The notes: a model not told the origin generated them from the letters alone. DNA of 64,000 bases from Enterobacter sp. 10-1 (GCA_002270295.1 NISF01000004.1:310001-374000), one strand, 5' to 3'. Shown: positions 26,790 through 36,582, numbered from the stretch's first letter. Made by a program: numbers and translations.

Positions 26790-29275
26790 GTACAAATCCA
26801 AAAATCAGATTCAGCCATAACCACCACCAGCTGGCGATTAAAGGATGTAAGCCCGCGCTGGACGTGCTGGCCTTTGAAGGCGAGGAAGCCCTGAGCCAGC
26901 CGTTCAGCTACCGCATTGAGTTCACAAGCGCCGAGCATGCCATCAGCAAAGAGATGATGCTGATTAAGGCCGGTTCTCTGACGCTGCAGGCCCCGGTGGA
27001 TCAGGGTTTTGGTATTAAGCTGCAGCAGCCAGTGCGGGTGATTCAGGGCGTGGTCAGCGGCTTCGAACGGCTCGGTACCTCGGCGGATGAAACCCACTAC
27101 GCGTTGACGCTCCAGCCGCGTCTGGCGCTGCTCTCTCGTTCACGCCAGAACGCCATCTACCAGGACATGTCGGTCCCGCAGATCGTCGAAAAAATCCTGC
27201 GTGAACGGCATAACTTCAAAGGCCAGGACTTTCTGTTTTCACTGAGTAAAGAGTACCCGCGCCGGGAGCAGGTGATGCAGTACGGCGAAGATGACCTGCA
27301 CTTTATCACCCGCCTGCTGGGCGAGGTGGGGATCTGGTTTCGCTTTACCGCCGACACGCGCCTGAACATCGACGTGGTGGCGTTTTACGACAGCCAGCAG
27401 GGCTACGAGAAAGGCCTGACGTTGCCATCGGTACCGCTGTCGGGCCAGCATTCGAAAGGGGTGGACTCGGTCTGGGAGATGGAATGTCATCACAACGTGG
27501 TGCAGCGGCAGGTCAGCACCCGCGACTACAACTACCGTCAGGCTAATGAGGATATGAATGCGCAGGTGGATGTCACCAGCGGGGATACGACCACCTACGG
27601 CGATGCGTATCACTATGCTGATAACTACCTGACGCAAGGTAGCACGTTCGACCGCAGCCCGGACCCGGAGTCCGGGGCGTTTTACGCCCGTATCCGCCAT
27701 GAACGCTATCTGAACGGCCAGACGCAGGCCCGGGCTATTACCAGCTGCCCGACGCTCGCACCGGGCCAGGTGCTGAAGGTCACCGGTGGCTATGAAGTGG
27801 CGGAGACGTTCAGCCAGGGCGTGGTGATAACCGCGATCGCCAGCTTCGCCCGTCGCGATCGGGATTTTGAGCTGCACTTCAGCGGTATCCCGGACAGCAG
27901 TGATTTTGGTTTTCGCCCGGAGCCCGGCACGCGGCCGGTGATGGCGGGCACGCTGCCCGCACGCGTAACCAGCACCAGTGAAAATGATATCTACGGCCAT
28001 ATCGATAAAGATGGCCGCTATCGGGTGAATATGCTGTTCGACCGCGATAGCTGGGAGACCGGGTTTGAAAGCCTGTGGGTGCGTCAGTCCCGCCCGTACG
28101 CAGGCGACACTTACGGCCTGCACCTGCCGCTGCTGGCGGGCACCGAAGTGGCAATTGGATTTGAGGACGGCAACCCGGACCGGCCGTATATCTCCGGCGT
28201 GCTGCACGACTCGACCCACGGCGACCACGTCACCATTCGCAACTACAAACGCAACGTCCTGCGGACGCCTGCGAATAATAAAATCCGCCTCGACGATGAG
28301 CGCGGAAAAGAGCATATCAAGGTCTCGACGGAGTACGGCGGAAAGAGCCAGCTGAATCTCGGCCATCTTGTCGACAGCGAGAAGCAACAGCGCGGGGAAG
28401 GCTTTGAGCTACGCACGGATTCATGGGGCGCCATCCGGGCGCAGAAAGGGATATTTATCAGCGCCGACGGCCAGGCGAAGGCGCAAGGGCAGGTGCTGGA
28501 GATGGGGGCGGCGCTGGCAAGGCTTTCCGTCGCCTTAGTGGAAATGCAGTCTCTGGCGGCCAGCGCGCAGCAGGCTCATGCGCTGGCGGCGGATGTCGGT
28601 CGTCAGCAAAAACTCCTGAAGCAGAAAATAGAACAACTGCATGAAGAGGTTATCTTAGGCAGTGCGCCAGAAGGAATGGCACTGGTGAGCGGCGAAGATA
28701 TGCAGCTATCAGCCAGCGATAATCTGACGCTGACAGCAGGTAAGCAACTGGATGTAGGGGCGCAAAAAGACTTCACTCTGGCCGCGGGTAAGCAACTCAG
28801 CCTGTACAGCCGTGAAGGGGCAAAACTGTTCAGCTCTCAAAATGATATTGATATTCAGGCTCAGGGCGGAGATATCACCACCTGGTCCACACAGGACACA
28901 CATATTTCGAGTGGCAAGAATCTGGTCGTTACAGCCCAGGATGAACTGACGCTGATATGCGGCGGTGGTTATATCAAAATCAAAGGCGGGAATGTTGAGA
29001 TTGGTGGGCCTGGCAAACTGCTTATAAAGAATGCGGGAATAAAGAAGGCCGGCTCCGGCAGTATGCAGGGTGTGATGAAGTCGTTTGAGCCATCAACGTT
29101 TGATGAGAAATTTGTTATTACTCATCCCGTATCAGGAAAGCCTCTCGCAAATCAGAACTATGACATTTATATGCCTGATGGGAGCATGTTGTCCGGAATA
29201 ACAGACAGTTTAGGGCATTCATCACTCATATCATCAAAAGCCGTTGATGGGCTAAAAATAGTTTTAAAAAAATAA
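26786..29275 (+). CDS. vgrG: T6SS spike protein VgrG (TssI) with C-terminal transthyretin-like extension
   Basis: The 829-residue protein has the gp27/gp5-like VgrG core (residues about 1-480: 'FRFTADTRLNIDVVAFYDS', 'SLWVRQSRPYAGDTYGLHLPL', 'GTEVAIGFEDGNPDRPYISG', in part). A repetitive beta-helical DUF2345-type needle follows (about 520-740, with repeats like 'LTAGKQLDVGAQKDFTLAAGKQL'). The last 58 residues from about 772 ('FDEKFVITHPVSGKPLANQN', 'YDIYMPDGSMLSG') look like a transthyretin-like domain. In enteroaggregative E. coli a similar VgrG tail recruits the lipase Tle1, so this tail probably binds the lipase encoded two genes on. AT content rises toward the 3' end. Confidence 0.93.
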   Translation: MSTNPKIRFSHNHHQLAIKGCKPALDVLAFEGEEALSQPFSYRIEFTSAEHAISKEMMLIKAGSLTLQAPVDQGFGIKLQQPVRVIQGVVSGFERLGTSADETHYALTLQPRLALLSRSRQNAIYQDMSVPQIVEKILRERHNFKGQDFLFSLSKEYPRREQVMQYGEDDLHFITRLLGEVGIWFRFTADTRLNIDVVAFYDSQQGYEKGLTLPSVPLSGQHSKGVDSVWEMECHHNVVQRQVSTRDYNYRQANEDMNAQVDVTSGDTTTYGDAYHYADNYLTQGSTFDRSPDPESGAFYARIRHERYLNGQTQARAITSCPTLAPGQVLKVTGGYEVAETFSQGVVITAIASFARRDRDFELHFSGIPDSSDFGFRPEPGTRPVMAGTLPARVTSTSENDIYGHIDKDGRYRVNMLFDRDSWETGFESLWVRQSRPYAGDTYGLHLPLLAGTEVAIGFEDGNPDRPYISGVLHDSTHGDHVTIRNYKRNVLRTPANNKIRLDDERGKEHIKVSTEYGGKSQLNLGHLVDSEKQQRGEGFELRTDSWGAIRAQKGIFISADGQAKAQGQVLEMGAALARLSVALVEMQSLAASAQQAHALAADVGRQQKLLKQKIEQLHEEVILGSAPEGMALVSGEDMQLSASDNLTLTAGKQLDVGAQKDFTLAAGKQLSLYSREGAKLFSSQNDIDIQAQGGDITTWSTQDTHISSGKNLVVTAQDELTLICGGGYIKIKGGNVEIGGPGKLLIKNAGIKKAGSGSMQGVMKSFEPSTFDEKFVITHPVSGKPLANQNYDIYMPDGSMLSGITDSLGHSSLISSKAVDGLKIVLKK

Positions 29276-29291
29276 AGAAAGGAACAGGGTT

Positions 29292-30073
29292 ATGATAAAT
29301 CTGATTATGCGGTTCTGCTTTATATATGTTGTTTTTGTTCTGAGTGGTTGTGTAGCTGGCCCTTATGGCGGGGGTGTTGCCTTGGTTAATCCTTTTTCTG
29401 CGATGAATGATACGCAGAAAGAGCCGGGCAGCCTGAGGTTTATGGTCCGCCGCAGATAATTTATCGCATTGATAAAGAACGTTACTTTACGCTGGAAGAG
29501 TATACCCGCTGCGAAAACGGGAAAACGTTTTATAACAACAAGGCTAAAGGAATTCATACACAGATAGCACCCTCATCAGGTTATTTATTTAAAGGACGGC
29601 TGTTCTGGCTATCAAACCGGGATGACTATTTAGCCTTTCCAATCACAGCCAATGATAATAAGGCAGCATGTAAGGGATCGGATAAAGGGTGCCTGAATGT
29701 TGTTTCGGTGACAACCGATGGTGGGAAAACCGTGCACTCAGTGACTTACGGATCAAATACACAGGATCCTAATGGTGACACAAAAGACTACGATATGCTG
29801 GTGACTAATGACAGTTTTTATCTGATTTATTATCGGGGAAAGGGAAGAGTATACCCTGTTGTAGATAGATGGGATCTTGATAAAGAAAACTGGCTGGGTG
29901 TGGTTAAATCTGAGGATGAATATAGTTTACTCAGGCCTGGAGAAGAAAAACCTGTTGGGGGCTTTTTTAAAATAGATATGTCAAAGTTTTACCCAAAAAA
30001 AGGAGAGAGTGAAATGCAGTGTGATCGGCAGTTGGAACCAGTACAACCCACAGGAAGGATTTCAGATGAATAA
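29292..30073 (+). pseudogene. Frameshifted lipoprotein gene, probable immunity protein of the lipase effector
   Basis: The ATG at 29292 opens a lipoprotein: a hydrophobic leader ending in the lipobox LSGC at residues 17-20, then 'VAGPYGGGVALVNPFSAMND'. The frame stops at 29457. A second frame takes over from about 29440: 'YGPPQIIYRIDKERYFTLEE', 'GYLFKGRLFWLSNRDDYLAF', 'VTTDGGKTVHSVTYGSN', 'FKIDMSKFYPKKGESEMQC', ending at 30073. Joining the frames needs one extra base in the T-run near 29431-29434 (RF-YGPP in place of RFMVRR). The position between vgrG and the lipase, with an 8-base overlap onto the lipase, is the usual one for periplasmic Tli immunity lipoproteins. Identity as immunity is inference. 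Confidence 0.72.
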
Positions 30074-31559
30074 TCAAACATCTCCCACACGGAAAGTCGA
30101 TGTTCAGATGACAGATAACGGGACGCCGTTTGCTCATTCAATAACCTCGCATAAAAATATTCATGTGAATGCTGAAGTTCAGCCGCCATTACAATTTCCT
30201 GGATTAGTTATCTTTGTACATGGAGTTAACTCGGAAGGTGAGTGGTATAATGACGCTGAAAAATCATTATGTGAGGGATTAAATCAGCGGTTGGGTCTTA
30301 ATGGTGAGCATGTTCTTGTAGAAAATCAATATGCCGAAGGCTACTGGGAACCCTGTGATAAAAATAGTCCTGAATGGAGAGGATGTTATAGTGATATGTA
30401 TGATGAGAAGAAACAGAAATGGGTTCCTCCGCCCAGGGAAATAAAAGAAGAAGGCCGTTCTCCCGTCATTCGGTTTTACTGGGGCTATCGTGCCGCTGAT
30501 AATGAAACCGATAAATATGCCATTCCGCTTAAAAATAAGCAGGGAGATAATTATTACGACCTGACGCCTGAACAACGAAAAAGCAAAGGCCCTTTTTACT
30601 GGGGAGGTGGCCCTTTCCAGAACGGTTGTAATCAGTTAGTCAGTCTTTGGAGCGAAAAAGGGTTTGATAAGTGGCCGTCAGCGCTGGGCATTCCGGTGCC
30701 ATTCAGCACTCAGCTATTGAACGGAGAACGTGACAGGCTTCTGACAGCAGCACCTCCACGTCATTATTATGCTCATGCAGCAGGCCGTCTGGCAAAGCTC
30801 ATTAAAACCATTCGTGATAAACATCCCGAGGATACAGTGACGGTGCTGTCCCACAGTCAGGGAACGATGGTTGCCCTGGCCGCTGCTGCAATCGAAGCGC
30901 CGGATGCACTGTTTGTGATGAATTCGCCCTATGCGCTGGATAATGAAATGACAACCTATATTTCGTATCCCATGAATGAAATCATCAGCAAAGAGGCCAG
31001 AGAAGCGACATTTGCCGATATTGTAAAAAAAGTGGCTGAAAATAAAACACGTTTACAAAAGCAAGGGTGTGAAAGATTACTTGCAGGAGCCAGCAGTGAT
31101 GGTGAAAGTTGGTCACCGGCCGGGAAAACGCACGGTGGTGTGCCAGAGCGTGATAACCATGGAACAACCTGGATTTACTGCAACCCTCACGACCGGGTAA
31201 TGGGCTCTGCCCCTTTACGCAGTATTGGATGGCAGGGACTGCCCAATACGGAAACCAGCCGTTTTACAGAACCCCATCCCCTGTTTAAGGCAGCGGGAGA
31301 CACGCTGTACGTGCGTATGCTCGGGCGGAACACGCCATGCGGCGTTGAACCCAGCACGCAGACCCACTTTAGCGATCTTGATGATGGGAAACCATTCTGG
31401 GACAGCACCACAACCCTAATGCAGAAGATGACCTGGCCCGCGCCGGTAAAAGAGCAAAAGCTGACGATTAATGCGCCTCTTGTGCCTGACCCCTTGTCTG
31501 CTGAAGAATTAAAGGATTTTGACCAGGATTATCGCAGCAGGGATATGGAGGTTGGTTGA
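30066..31559 (+). CDS. T6SS lipase effector (alpha/beta hydrolase, Tle3-like)
   Basis: 497 residues starting at ATG 30066, with AGGAAGG seven bases upstream; the earlier in-frame ATG at 30009 lies within the lipoprotein gene. An alpha/beta hydrolase core is visible: 'GLVIFVHGVNSEGEWYNDAE' (oxyanion strand with HG), then 'VTVLSHSQGTMVALA' with the GxSxG nucleophile Ser264. A later 'NPHDRVMGSAPLRSIGW' supplies a likely catalytic Asp, and 'THFSDLDDGKPFW' holds candidate His residues. The start 'NNQTSPTRKVDVQMTDNG' has no signal peptide, fitting delivery on the VgrG tail. Family assignment to Tle3 (DUF3274-type) is from memory of motifs and moderately sure; lipase activity is inferred. Confidence 0.78.
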   Translation: MNNQTSPTRKVDVQMTDNGTPFAHSITSHKNIHVNAEVQPPLQFPGLVIFVHGVNSEGEWYNDAEKSLCEGLNQRLGLNGEHVLVENQYAEGYWEPCDKNSPEWRGCYSDMYDEKKQKWVPPPREIKEEGRSPVIRFYWGYRAADNETDKYAIPLKNKQGDNYYDLTPEQRKSKGPFYWGGGPFQNGCNQLVSLWSEKGFDKWPSALGIPVPFSTQLLNGERDRLLTAAPPRHYYAHAAGRLAKLIKTIRDKHPEDTVTVLSHSQGTMVALAAAAIEAPDALFVMNSPYALDNEMTTYISYPMNEIISKEAREATFADIVKKVAENKTRLQKQGCERLLAGASSDGESWSPAGKTHGGVPERDNHGTTWIYCNPHDRVMGSAPLRSIGWQGLPNTETSRFTEPHPLFKAAGDTLYVRMLGRNTPCGVEPSTQTHFSDLDDGKPFWDSTTTLMQKMTWPAPVKEQKLTINAPLVPDPLSAEELKDFDQDYRSRDMEVG

Positions 31560-32373
31560 TGGGTTGGTCTCTTCCGGAGGTGCCTGAAAAAGAGCAGGCA
31601 CCATCCTGGTCATCGTGGGTTTGCCTGTTGATTATTTTTCTCGGTCTTTTCATTGGGTTACTTGTTGCTGTACTGAAATCACCGACGACAGGGTTACCTT
31701 CATTAAGCAGTGGGGCCTGGCTACCACTGACGGCCTGGACATTTGCGGGCATTTCGGCAACCATCGCGGTTTACAGCTTCTGGTGGGAAACGCTGGCAAT
31801 CCGTGTCTGGAACTGGAATGAGTGGTGCCGGAGCATGCGTCTGATGTGGCGCAGGCGCGCGCATCAACATCTTGTCATTCTCAGCCATGCTTTCATTGCT
31901 GCAGATCCGGGATTGCTGTCTCGTCTTGCACATACACAGGAACTGGCGGTGTCATTGATTATGACAGTGCATGCGTTCGGTATGGCGGTCTTGCTGGCTG
32001 GGCAATGATTGGGGCTGCGGCTGAGATGGCTGCTTACGGCCCTGCCTGCCAGTGGCTTTTTCTTGAAGGTGAGACTGATGCCTGGGCAGTGACGCTCGGA
32101 AACGCCGCCCCCGCAGTCGGGCACGATCATTTCGTTATTCAGCCACCCTTTCCCGGGGGCTCTGTTCTGATGGCATTGCTGCTGAATGTCGGGCTGTACA
32201 GCCTGATGATCCATTACTTCCCATCAACTGCATTCTCCTGGTTGGGGGTAACTCTTCTTCTGCTGTCACTGATAGTGACATTGCCTGGGCTGGCCATTTT
32301 GCTGAAACGAATTACAGCCCGTCTTCAGCGCCCAGGATTTATCAGGGTTGCACGACACTCCGGAAAGGAATAA
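31559..32373 (+). pseudogene. Membrane protein of the effector cassette, disrupted by an internal deletion
   Basis: The ATG at 31559 overlaps the lipase stop by one base. The first frame gives two membrane helices ('WVCLLIIFLGLFIGLLVAVL', 'LTAWTFAGISATIAVYSFWW') and a basic loop to 'FIAADPGLLSRLAHT', then runs out at 32008 in nonsense. A different frame from about 31930 continues with sensible protein: 'GGVIDYDSACVRYGGLAGWA', 'AAEMAAYGPACQWLFLEGE', and two more helices ('LNVGLYSLMIHYFPSTAFSW', 'LGVTLLLLSLIVTLPGLAIL') to 32373. The two parts look like the ends of one longer T6SS-linked protein whose soluble middle has been lost, with a frame mismatch at the join near 31925-31940. Confidence 0.68.
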
Positions 32374-32378
32374 CCGGT

Positions 32379-33602
32379 ATGAAAAAGGTTTCAAAGCCCC
32401 TGGGAGCTGGATTACTCATTGTGGCAGTTCTGCTGATGGTGCTCTTTGTTCTTGCACAGACAACGCAGTTGCCCTCTGACAATAATGACGATAATTTCTG
32501 GTATGTGCTGTCTGGTTTTATCACTCTCACTGCCGCGCTGTGCACCATGGTCTTTTTTACGTTGTTCAGGCAGCAAAATCCTTCTCCCGTTACGCCTGAT
32601 GGCGAAAATAATCACGCTCAAGAAAAATCGCCGGATCATTATGATTTTACTGCACTAAGCAAATATCTCAGAAGACGTTACTCGTCGTTCTGGCGGCGCA
32701 AGGTTCGTCTGCTGCTGGTCACCGGCGATGAGGCGGCAATCGAACTGCTGGTTCCAGGCCTGCAGGAAAACCAGTGGCTTGAAGGCAACCGTACCGTTCT
32801 GATTTACGGCGGCAGTCTGACTGCTGAGCCCGATAAGGAAAAATACACCGCGCTGCGTAAACTGCGTCGCGGGCGCCCACTGGACGGGATTGTCCGGATC
32901 ATGCCTCAGTCGCTTAATCTGACCCCGCAAATCAGTGACAGCGACCTTCGCGGGCTGGAAAAAATCAGTGAATTGCTGCATTACTCAGCACCTGTCTGGC
33001 TGTGGCAGTTGTGTGACAGCAAATGGGCGCAGACAACGCGCACTGAGCAGGCGGTCGGGGCAACGTTCCCGCTGCGTGCAAAAGCTGATGATATTGCCCG
33101 TCAGCTCAAGCTGATGCTGTCGTCCCTGCGAACGCAGGGAGTGAGCCAGATCGCGGAAAACAACAGTCATGACTTCCTGCTGCGCCTGGGCCAGCACTTT
33201 AAAGACGGTGGCATCGCTCGCTGGGCTCAGCAACTGCTGCCATGGCTGGCCGCCTCCCAGCAACGCGTTCCGCTGCGTGGCCTGATGTTCAGTCTGCCAG
33301 GGTATAAACCTGTCGATACGTCAGAGGAAACAGCCGGTGCTGAGACATTTATCCCTGAGTCACAGCGCCATGCGCTGACCCTGCCGTTAACCTGGCAGGG
33401 CATTGTGGATGACTGTACCCGCGTGCGTGGCCGTCGTGTCGGTATGGCATGGGGAGCTTTCTGCGCTGCCGCCGGACTGGAATCTTCGCGCCGGCCAGGA
33501 TCTGATAAACCAGGCTCACGCGCTGTGGCCGGGGCTTTCCGGGGCCGAACAGTTGGGCACTCAGTGGCAGCAAAAGCTTGCCCTGAACGGGACTCCGGAT
33601 GA
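32379..33602 (+). pseudogene. tssM: Truncated tssM (icmF/vasK-like): N-terminal part only
   Basis: The frame begins with two membrane helices ('LGAGLLIVAVLLMVLFVLA', 'FWYVLSGFITLTAALCTMVF') and a cytoplasmic domain ('FWRRKVRLLLVTGDEAAIE', 'VLIYGGSLTAEPDKEKY', 'IARWAQQLLPWLAASQQRVP') as in Klebsiella-type TssM. The nucleotide-binding loop is the degenerate VTGDEAAIE rather than GxxxxGKT. Coherence ends after 'CTRVRGRRVGMAW' near 33450; the remaining 50 residues are an out-of-frame reading of another gene. A full TssM exceeds 1,100 residues and has a large periplasmic domain, so about two thirds are missing. Confidence 0.75.
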
Positions 33603-33888
33603 TTCGCTCGCAGGCTGGCATCAGGGCATGCTTAAACTTCAGAGCCTGAGCGAACAGCTCAACGCCCTGGATGGGCAGAAGGGGAAATACATGACCGTCA
33701 GCGAGCTGAAATCGCAGGTGTTTGCCGCCATTCAGGCATTTAATAAATCCGTGCCGGTGGAGGAGCAGCTCCGTCAGATATCGGAGCGGCAAGAGCCAGG
33801 GATGATCCCGCAGGCGCAGAAGCTTCAGGTGGAGCAGCACTTACAGCAGCTCATCACCCGATACTCGGCGCTAACCAACCGGGAATAG
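33455..33888 (+). pseudogene. C-terminal remnant of a vasL/tssA-like (ImpA-related) gene
   Basis: From about 33455 a new frame reads 'LSALPPDWNLRAGQDLINQA', 'WQQKLALNGTPDDSLAGWHQ', 'GQKGKYMTVSELKSQVFAA' and ends 'LITRYSALTNRE' at the stop 33886-33888. This resembles the C-terminal domain of VasL/ImpA-related proteins, which lie at the far end of such T6SS clusters. It has no start of its own and is fused out of frame behind the truncated tssM. A terminator about 100 bases on probably ended the original operon. Confidence 0.65.
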
Positions 33889-33988
33889 CACTCCTGGCCG
33901 GGCAGTTTGTTTGCACTGCAACCGCGCTGAATAGTCATGTGAAAAAGCGCCTAAGGGCATTTTTTCGCGCTGCGGCAGCGTCAGATAC

Positions 33989-34018
33989 AAAAAACCACGC
34001 AGTTGCGTGGTTTTTTTA
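33989..34018. terminator. Bidirectional intrinsic terminator between T6SS remnant and ychF
   Basis: CCACGC (33995-34000) pairs with GCGTGG (34005-34010) around AGTT. It is flanked by an A-run before and a TTTTTTT run after, so it can serve both the plus-strand T6SS transcript and the minus-strand ychF. Confidence 0.88.
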
Positions 34019-34074
34019 TGCTGTCTTCCAGCTGTCATGAGATTCCGTGAAGCCCCATGAGCCAACGGCAACTC

Positions 34075-35166
34075 TTAGACGTTGAACAGGAAGTTCATTA
34101 CGTCGCCATCTTTAACGATGTAGTCTTTGCCTTCGGCGCGCATCTTACCGGCTTCTTTCGCGCCTTGTTCGCCTTTGTAAGCGATAAAGTCTTCATAGGC
34201 GATAGTCTGAGCGCGGATAAAGCCTTTTTCGAAATCGGTGTGAATTTTACCCGCCGCCTGCGGCGCGGTCGCGCCGACAGGGATCGTCCACGCGCGGACT
34301 TCTTTAACGCCGGCGGTGAAGTAGGTTTGCAGGTTCAGCAGCTCGTAGCCTGCGCGGATAACTCGGTTCAGGCCCGGCTCTTCCAGGCCCAGTTCGGCCA
34401 TAAACTCATCGCGGTCAGCGTCGTCAAGTTCCGCAATATCGGATTCAACGGCGGCGCAGACGGCAACCACCACTGAGCCTTCGGCGGCAGCGATTTCGCG
34501 GACTTTATCGAGATACGGGTTGTTCTCGAAGCCGTCTTCGTTGACGTTAGCGATGTACATGGTTGGCTTCAGGGTCAGGAAGCTCAGGTATTTGATGGCG
34601 GCTTTATCTTCGTCCGTCAGCGCCAGCGCGCGCAGCATGCCGGCGTTTTCGAGCTGCGGCAGACATTTTTCCAGCGCGACCAGTTCAGCTTTCGCGTCTT
34701 TATCGCCGCCTTTTGCCTTCTTCTGTACGCGATGAATTGCGCGTTCGCAGGTATCAAGATCGGACAGCGCCAGCTCGGTGTTGATAACGTCGATATCGTC
34801 AGCCGGGTCCACTTTGTTGTTCACGTGGATGATGTTGTCGTTTTCAAAGCAGCGAACAACGTGGCCGATAGCTTCGGTTTCGCGAATGTTGGTCAGGAAC
34901 TGGTTACCCAGGCCTTCGCCCTTGGATGCGCCTTTTACCAGGCCCGCGATGTCGACGAATTCCATGGTAGTCGGCAGGATGCGCTGTGGTTTAACGATTT
35001 CGGCCAGCTTATCCAGACGCGGATCGGGCATCGGTACGACACCGGTGTTCGGCTCAATAGTACAGAAGGGGAAGTTGGCCGCTTCAATACCCGCTTTGGT
35101 GAGCGCATTGAACAGGGTGGATTTGCCGACGTTGGGCAAACCGACGATACCGCATTTGAATCCCAT
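34075..35166 (-). CDS. ychF: Ribosome-binding ATPase YchF (EngD)
   Basis: The 363-residue Obg-family protein has the G1 motif [10 protein letters not shown] near residue 8. Its G4 motif is NVNED rather than NKxD, which explains the family's preference for ATP over GTP. The TGS domain is at the C-terminus ('[20 protein letters not shown]', '[13 protein letters not shown]', '[17 protein letters not shown]'). It associates with ribosomes and has roles in translation and oxidative stress response. It follows pth on the minus strand, as in E. coli. Confidence 0.97.
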   Translation of the reverse strand: MGFKCGIVGLPNVGKSTLFNALTKAGIEAANFPFCTIEPNTGVVPMPDPRLDKLAEIVKPQRILPTTMEFVDIAGLVKGASKGEGLGNQFLTNIRETEAIGHVVRCFENDNIIHVNNKVDPADDIDVINTELALSDLDTCERAIHRVQKKAKGGDKDAKAELVALEKCLPQLENAGMLRALALTDEDKAAIKYLSFLTLKPTMYIANVNEDGFENNPYLDKVREIAAAEGSVVVAVCAAVESDIAELDDADRDEFMAELGLEEPGLNRVIRAGYELLNLQTYFTAGVKEVRAWTIPVGATAPQAAGKIHTDFEKGFIRAQTIAYEDFIAYKGEQGAKEAGKMRAEGKDYIVKDGDVMNFLFNV

Positions 35167-35283
35167 GATTTAAATCACCTTAATCTTTGGATAATCAACC
35201 TGTTACATTGAACAGATTGTAGAAAAGTAAATAGCTTCGCCTATTATACACGGTGTGCGGCAAAAATTCCGCACGTCGGCCGG

Positions 35284-35868
35284 TTATTGCGCTTTAAATG
35301 CGTGTAAACGGTTGGTCGCTTTGGTCAGGCCTTCTTTCAGCCAGACTTCCGTGCAGCGCGCGGCTTCATCAACGGCCTCATCAATCAGTTTCTGCTCGCT
35401 AAGCGGCGGTTTACCTAATACAAAGCCGACAACTTTGTTTTTATCGCCCGGATGGCCGATTCCGACGCGTAAGCGATGAAAGTTCGGGTTATTGCCCAGT
35501 TTGCTGATGATATCCTTCAGGCCGTTATGCCCGCCGTGGCCGCCGCCGAGCTTAAATTTCGCCACGCCGGGCGGTAAATCCAGCTCATCGTGCGCGACCA
35601 GGATCTCATCGGGATTAATCCGGTAAAAGGTGGCCATCGCCGCCACGGCTTTACCGCTGAGGTTCATAAAGGTGGTCGGCACCAGCAGACGGACATCCTC
35701 GCCGGCAAAGTTAATCCGCGAGGTGTAGCCGTAGAATTTGCTCTCTTCGCGCAGCGGGGCGCGGTGGCGGTCGGCCAGGAGGTCTACATACCAGGCGCCC
35801 GCGTTATGGCGTGTTGCCGCGTATTCCGCACCGGGGTTAGCCAGGCCGACAATCAATTTTATCGTCAC
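35284..35868 (-). CDS. pth: Peptidyl-tRNA hydrolase
   Basis: 194 residues, the E. coli length, if translation starts at the GTG at 35868 ([13 protein letters not shown]); the longer in-frame ATGs at 35883 and 35931 add a tail absent from the family. Key residues are visible: '[14 protein letters not shown]' with the catalytic histidine, '[10 protein letters not shown]' and '[10 protein letters not shown]' with the catalytic aspartate. It frees tRNA from prematurely released peptidyl-tRNA. It lies upstream of ychF in the same direction. Confidence 0.95.
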   Translation of the reverse strand: MTIKLIVGLANPGAEYAATRHNAGAWYVDLLADRHRAPLREESKFYGYTSRINFAGEDVRLLVPTTFMNLSGKAVAAMATFYRINPDEILVAHDELDLPPGVAKFKLGGGHGGHNGLKDIISKLGNNPNFHRLRVGIGHPGDKNKVVGFVLGKPPLSEQKLIDEAVDEAARCTEVWLKEGLTKATNRLHAFKAQ

Positions 35869-36139
35869 TTTTATATCCTGCATGGGTCGTTCTCTGGCGC
35901 GTAGTGTACTGTCTGCGAGCGCGCTTGACAAAATTCTGCCAGCGCAGCGCTATCGCCACGATAATTTCGCCGGTGAACCATTAGAATTTGATGTTGTTCA
36001 GTAAGTTATTTGTAAACTTTTGTTGGTTTGATGTTCGCTAATGTGATCGCCAACGCAATCACTCTTCTGCCCGTTGTCTATACTAGACCTATAAGTTCTG
36101 AGGGTACTCTCAGATAACCCAAGGTTCCGGAGGTGACAT

Positions 36140-36415
36140 ATGAAACGCAGAAACGCTTCGTTACTCGGTAATATACTGATGGGTTTAGGGTTGGTCGTCA
36201 TGGTTGTTGGCGTCGGCTACTCCATTTTAAACCAGCTTCCGCAGCTTGACCTGCCGCAGTTTTTCGCGCACGGCGCAATTCTAAGCATCTTCGTCGGTGC
36301 CGTTCTTTGGCTTGCCGGCGCGCGCATCGGCGGTCATGAACAGGTCGGCGACAGATACTGGTGGGTGCGTCACTACGACAAACGCTGCCGTCGCGACCAG
36401 CATCGCCACAGCTAA
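36140..36415 (+). CDS. ychH: Stress-induced small membrane protein YchH
   Basis: A 91-residue protein with two membrane helices ('NILMGLGLVVMVVGVGYSIL', 'AILSIFVGAVLWLAGARIGG') and a charged C-terminal tail 'DRYWWVRHYDKRCRRDQHRH'. It matches E. coli YchH, a DUF2583 inner-membrane protein induced by stress. It is divergent from pth as in E. coli, with AGGT-type site just upstream. Confidence 0.93.
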   Translation: MKRRNASLLGNILMGLGLVVMVVGVGYSILNQLPQLDLPQFFAHGAILSIFVGAVLWLAGARIGGHEQVGDRYWWVRHYDKRCRRDQHRHS

Positions 36416-36582
36416 GTCAGTCCGTTGCCTGCACCTGTCGCCAGGCGGGTGCAATTTTGTGAACTTATCCGCACTGCCGCCAGCCGCGATCTAACCGGCT
36501 GGCTGACTATGTTACTCCTGCTTATTTTACTCCCGCAACGCCCGTCCCGCTGATATTGTTGCCCCAGTTGATAAATATGCGC

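Noticed and set aside
27239-28387. A 382-residue minus-strand frame inside vgrG
   Set aside because: It lies wholly within the conserved VgrG core and has no ribosome site or recognisable motif; a codon-bias shadow.
30009-30065. A longer lipase start at 30009
   Set aside because: It lies within the lipoprotein coding region, and the ATG at 30066 has a much better ribosome site (AGGAAGG).
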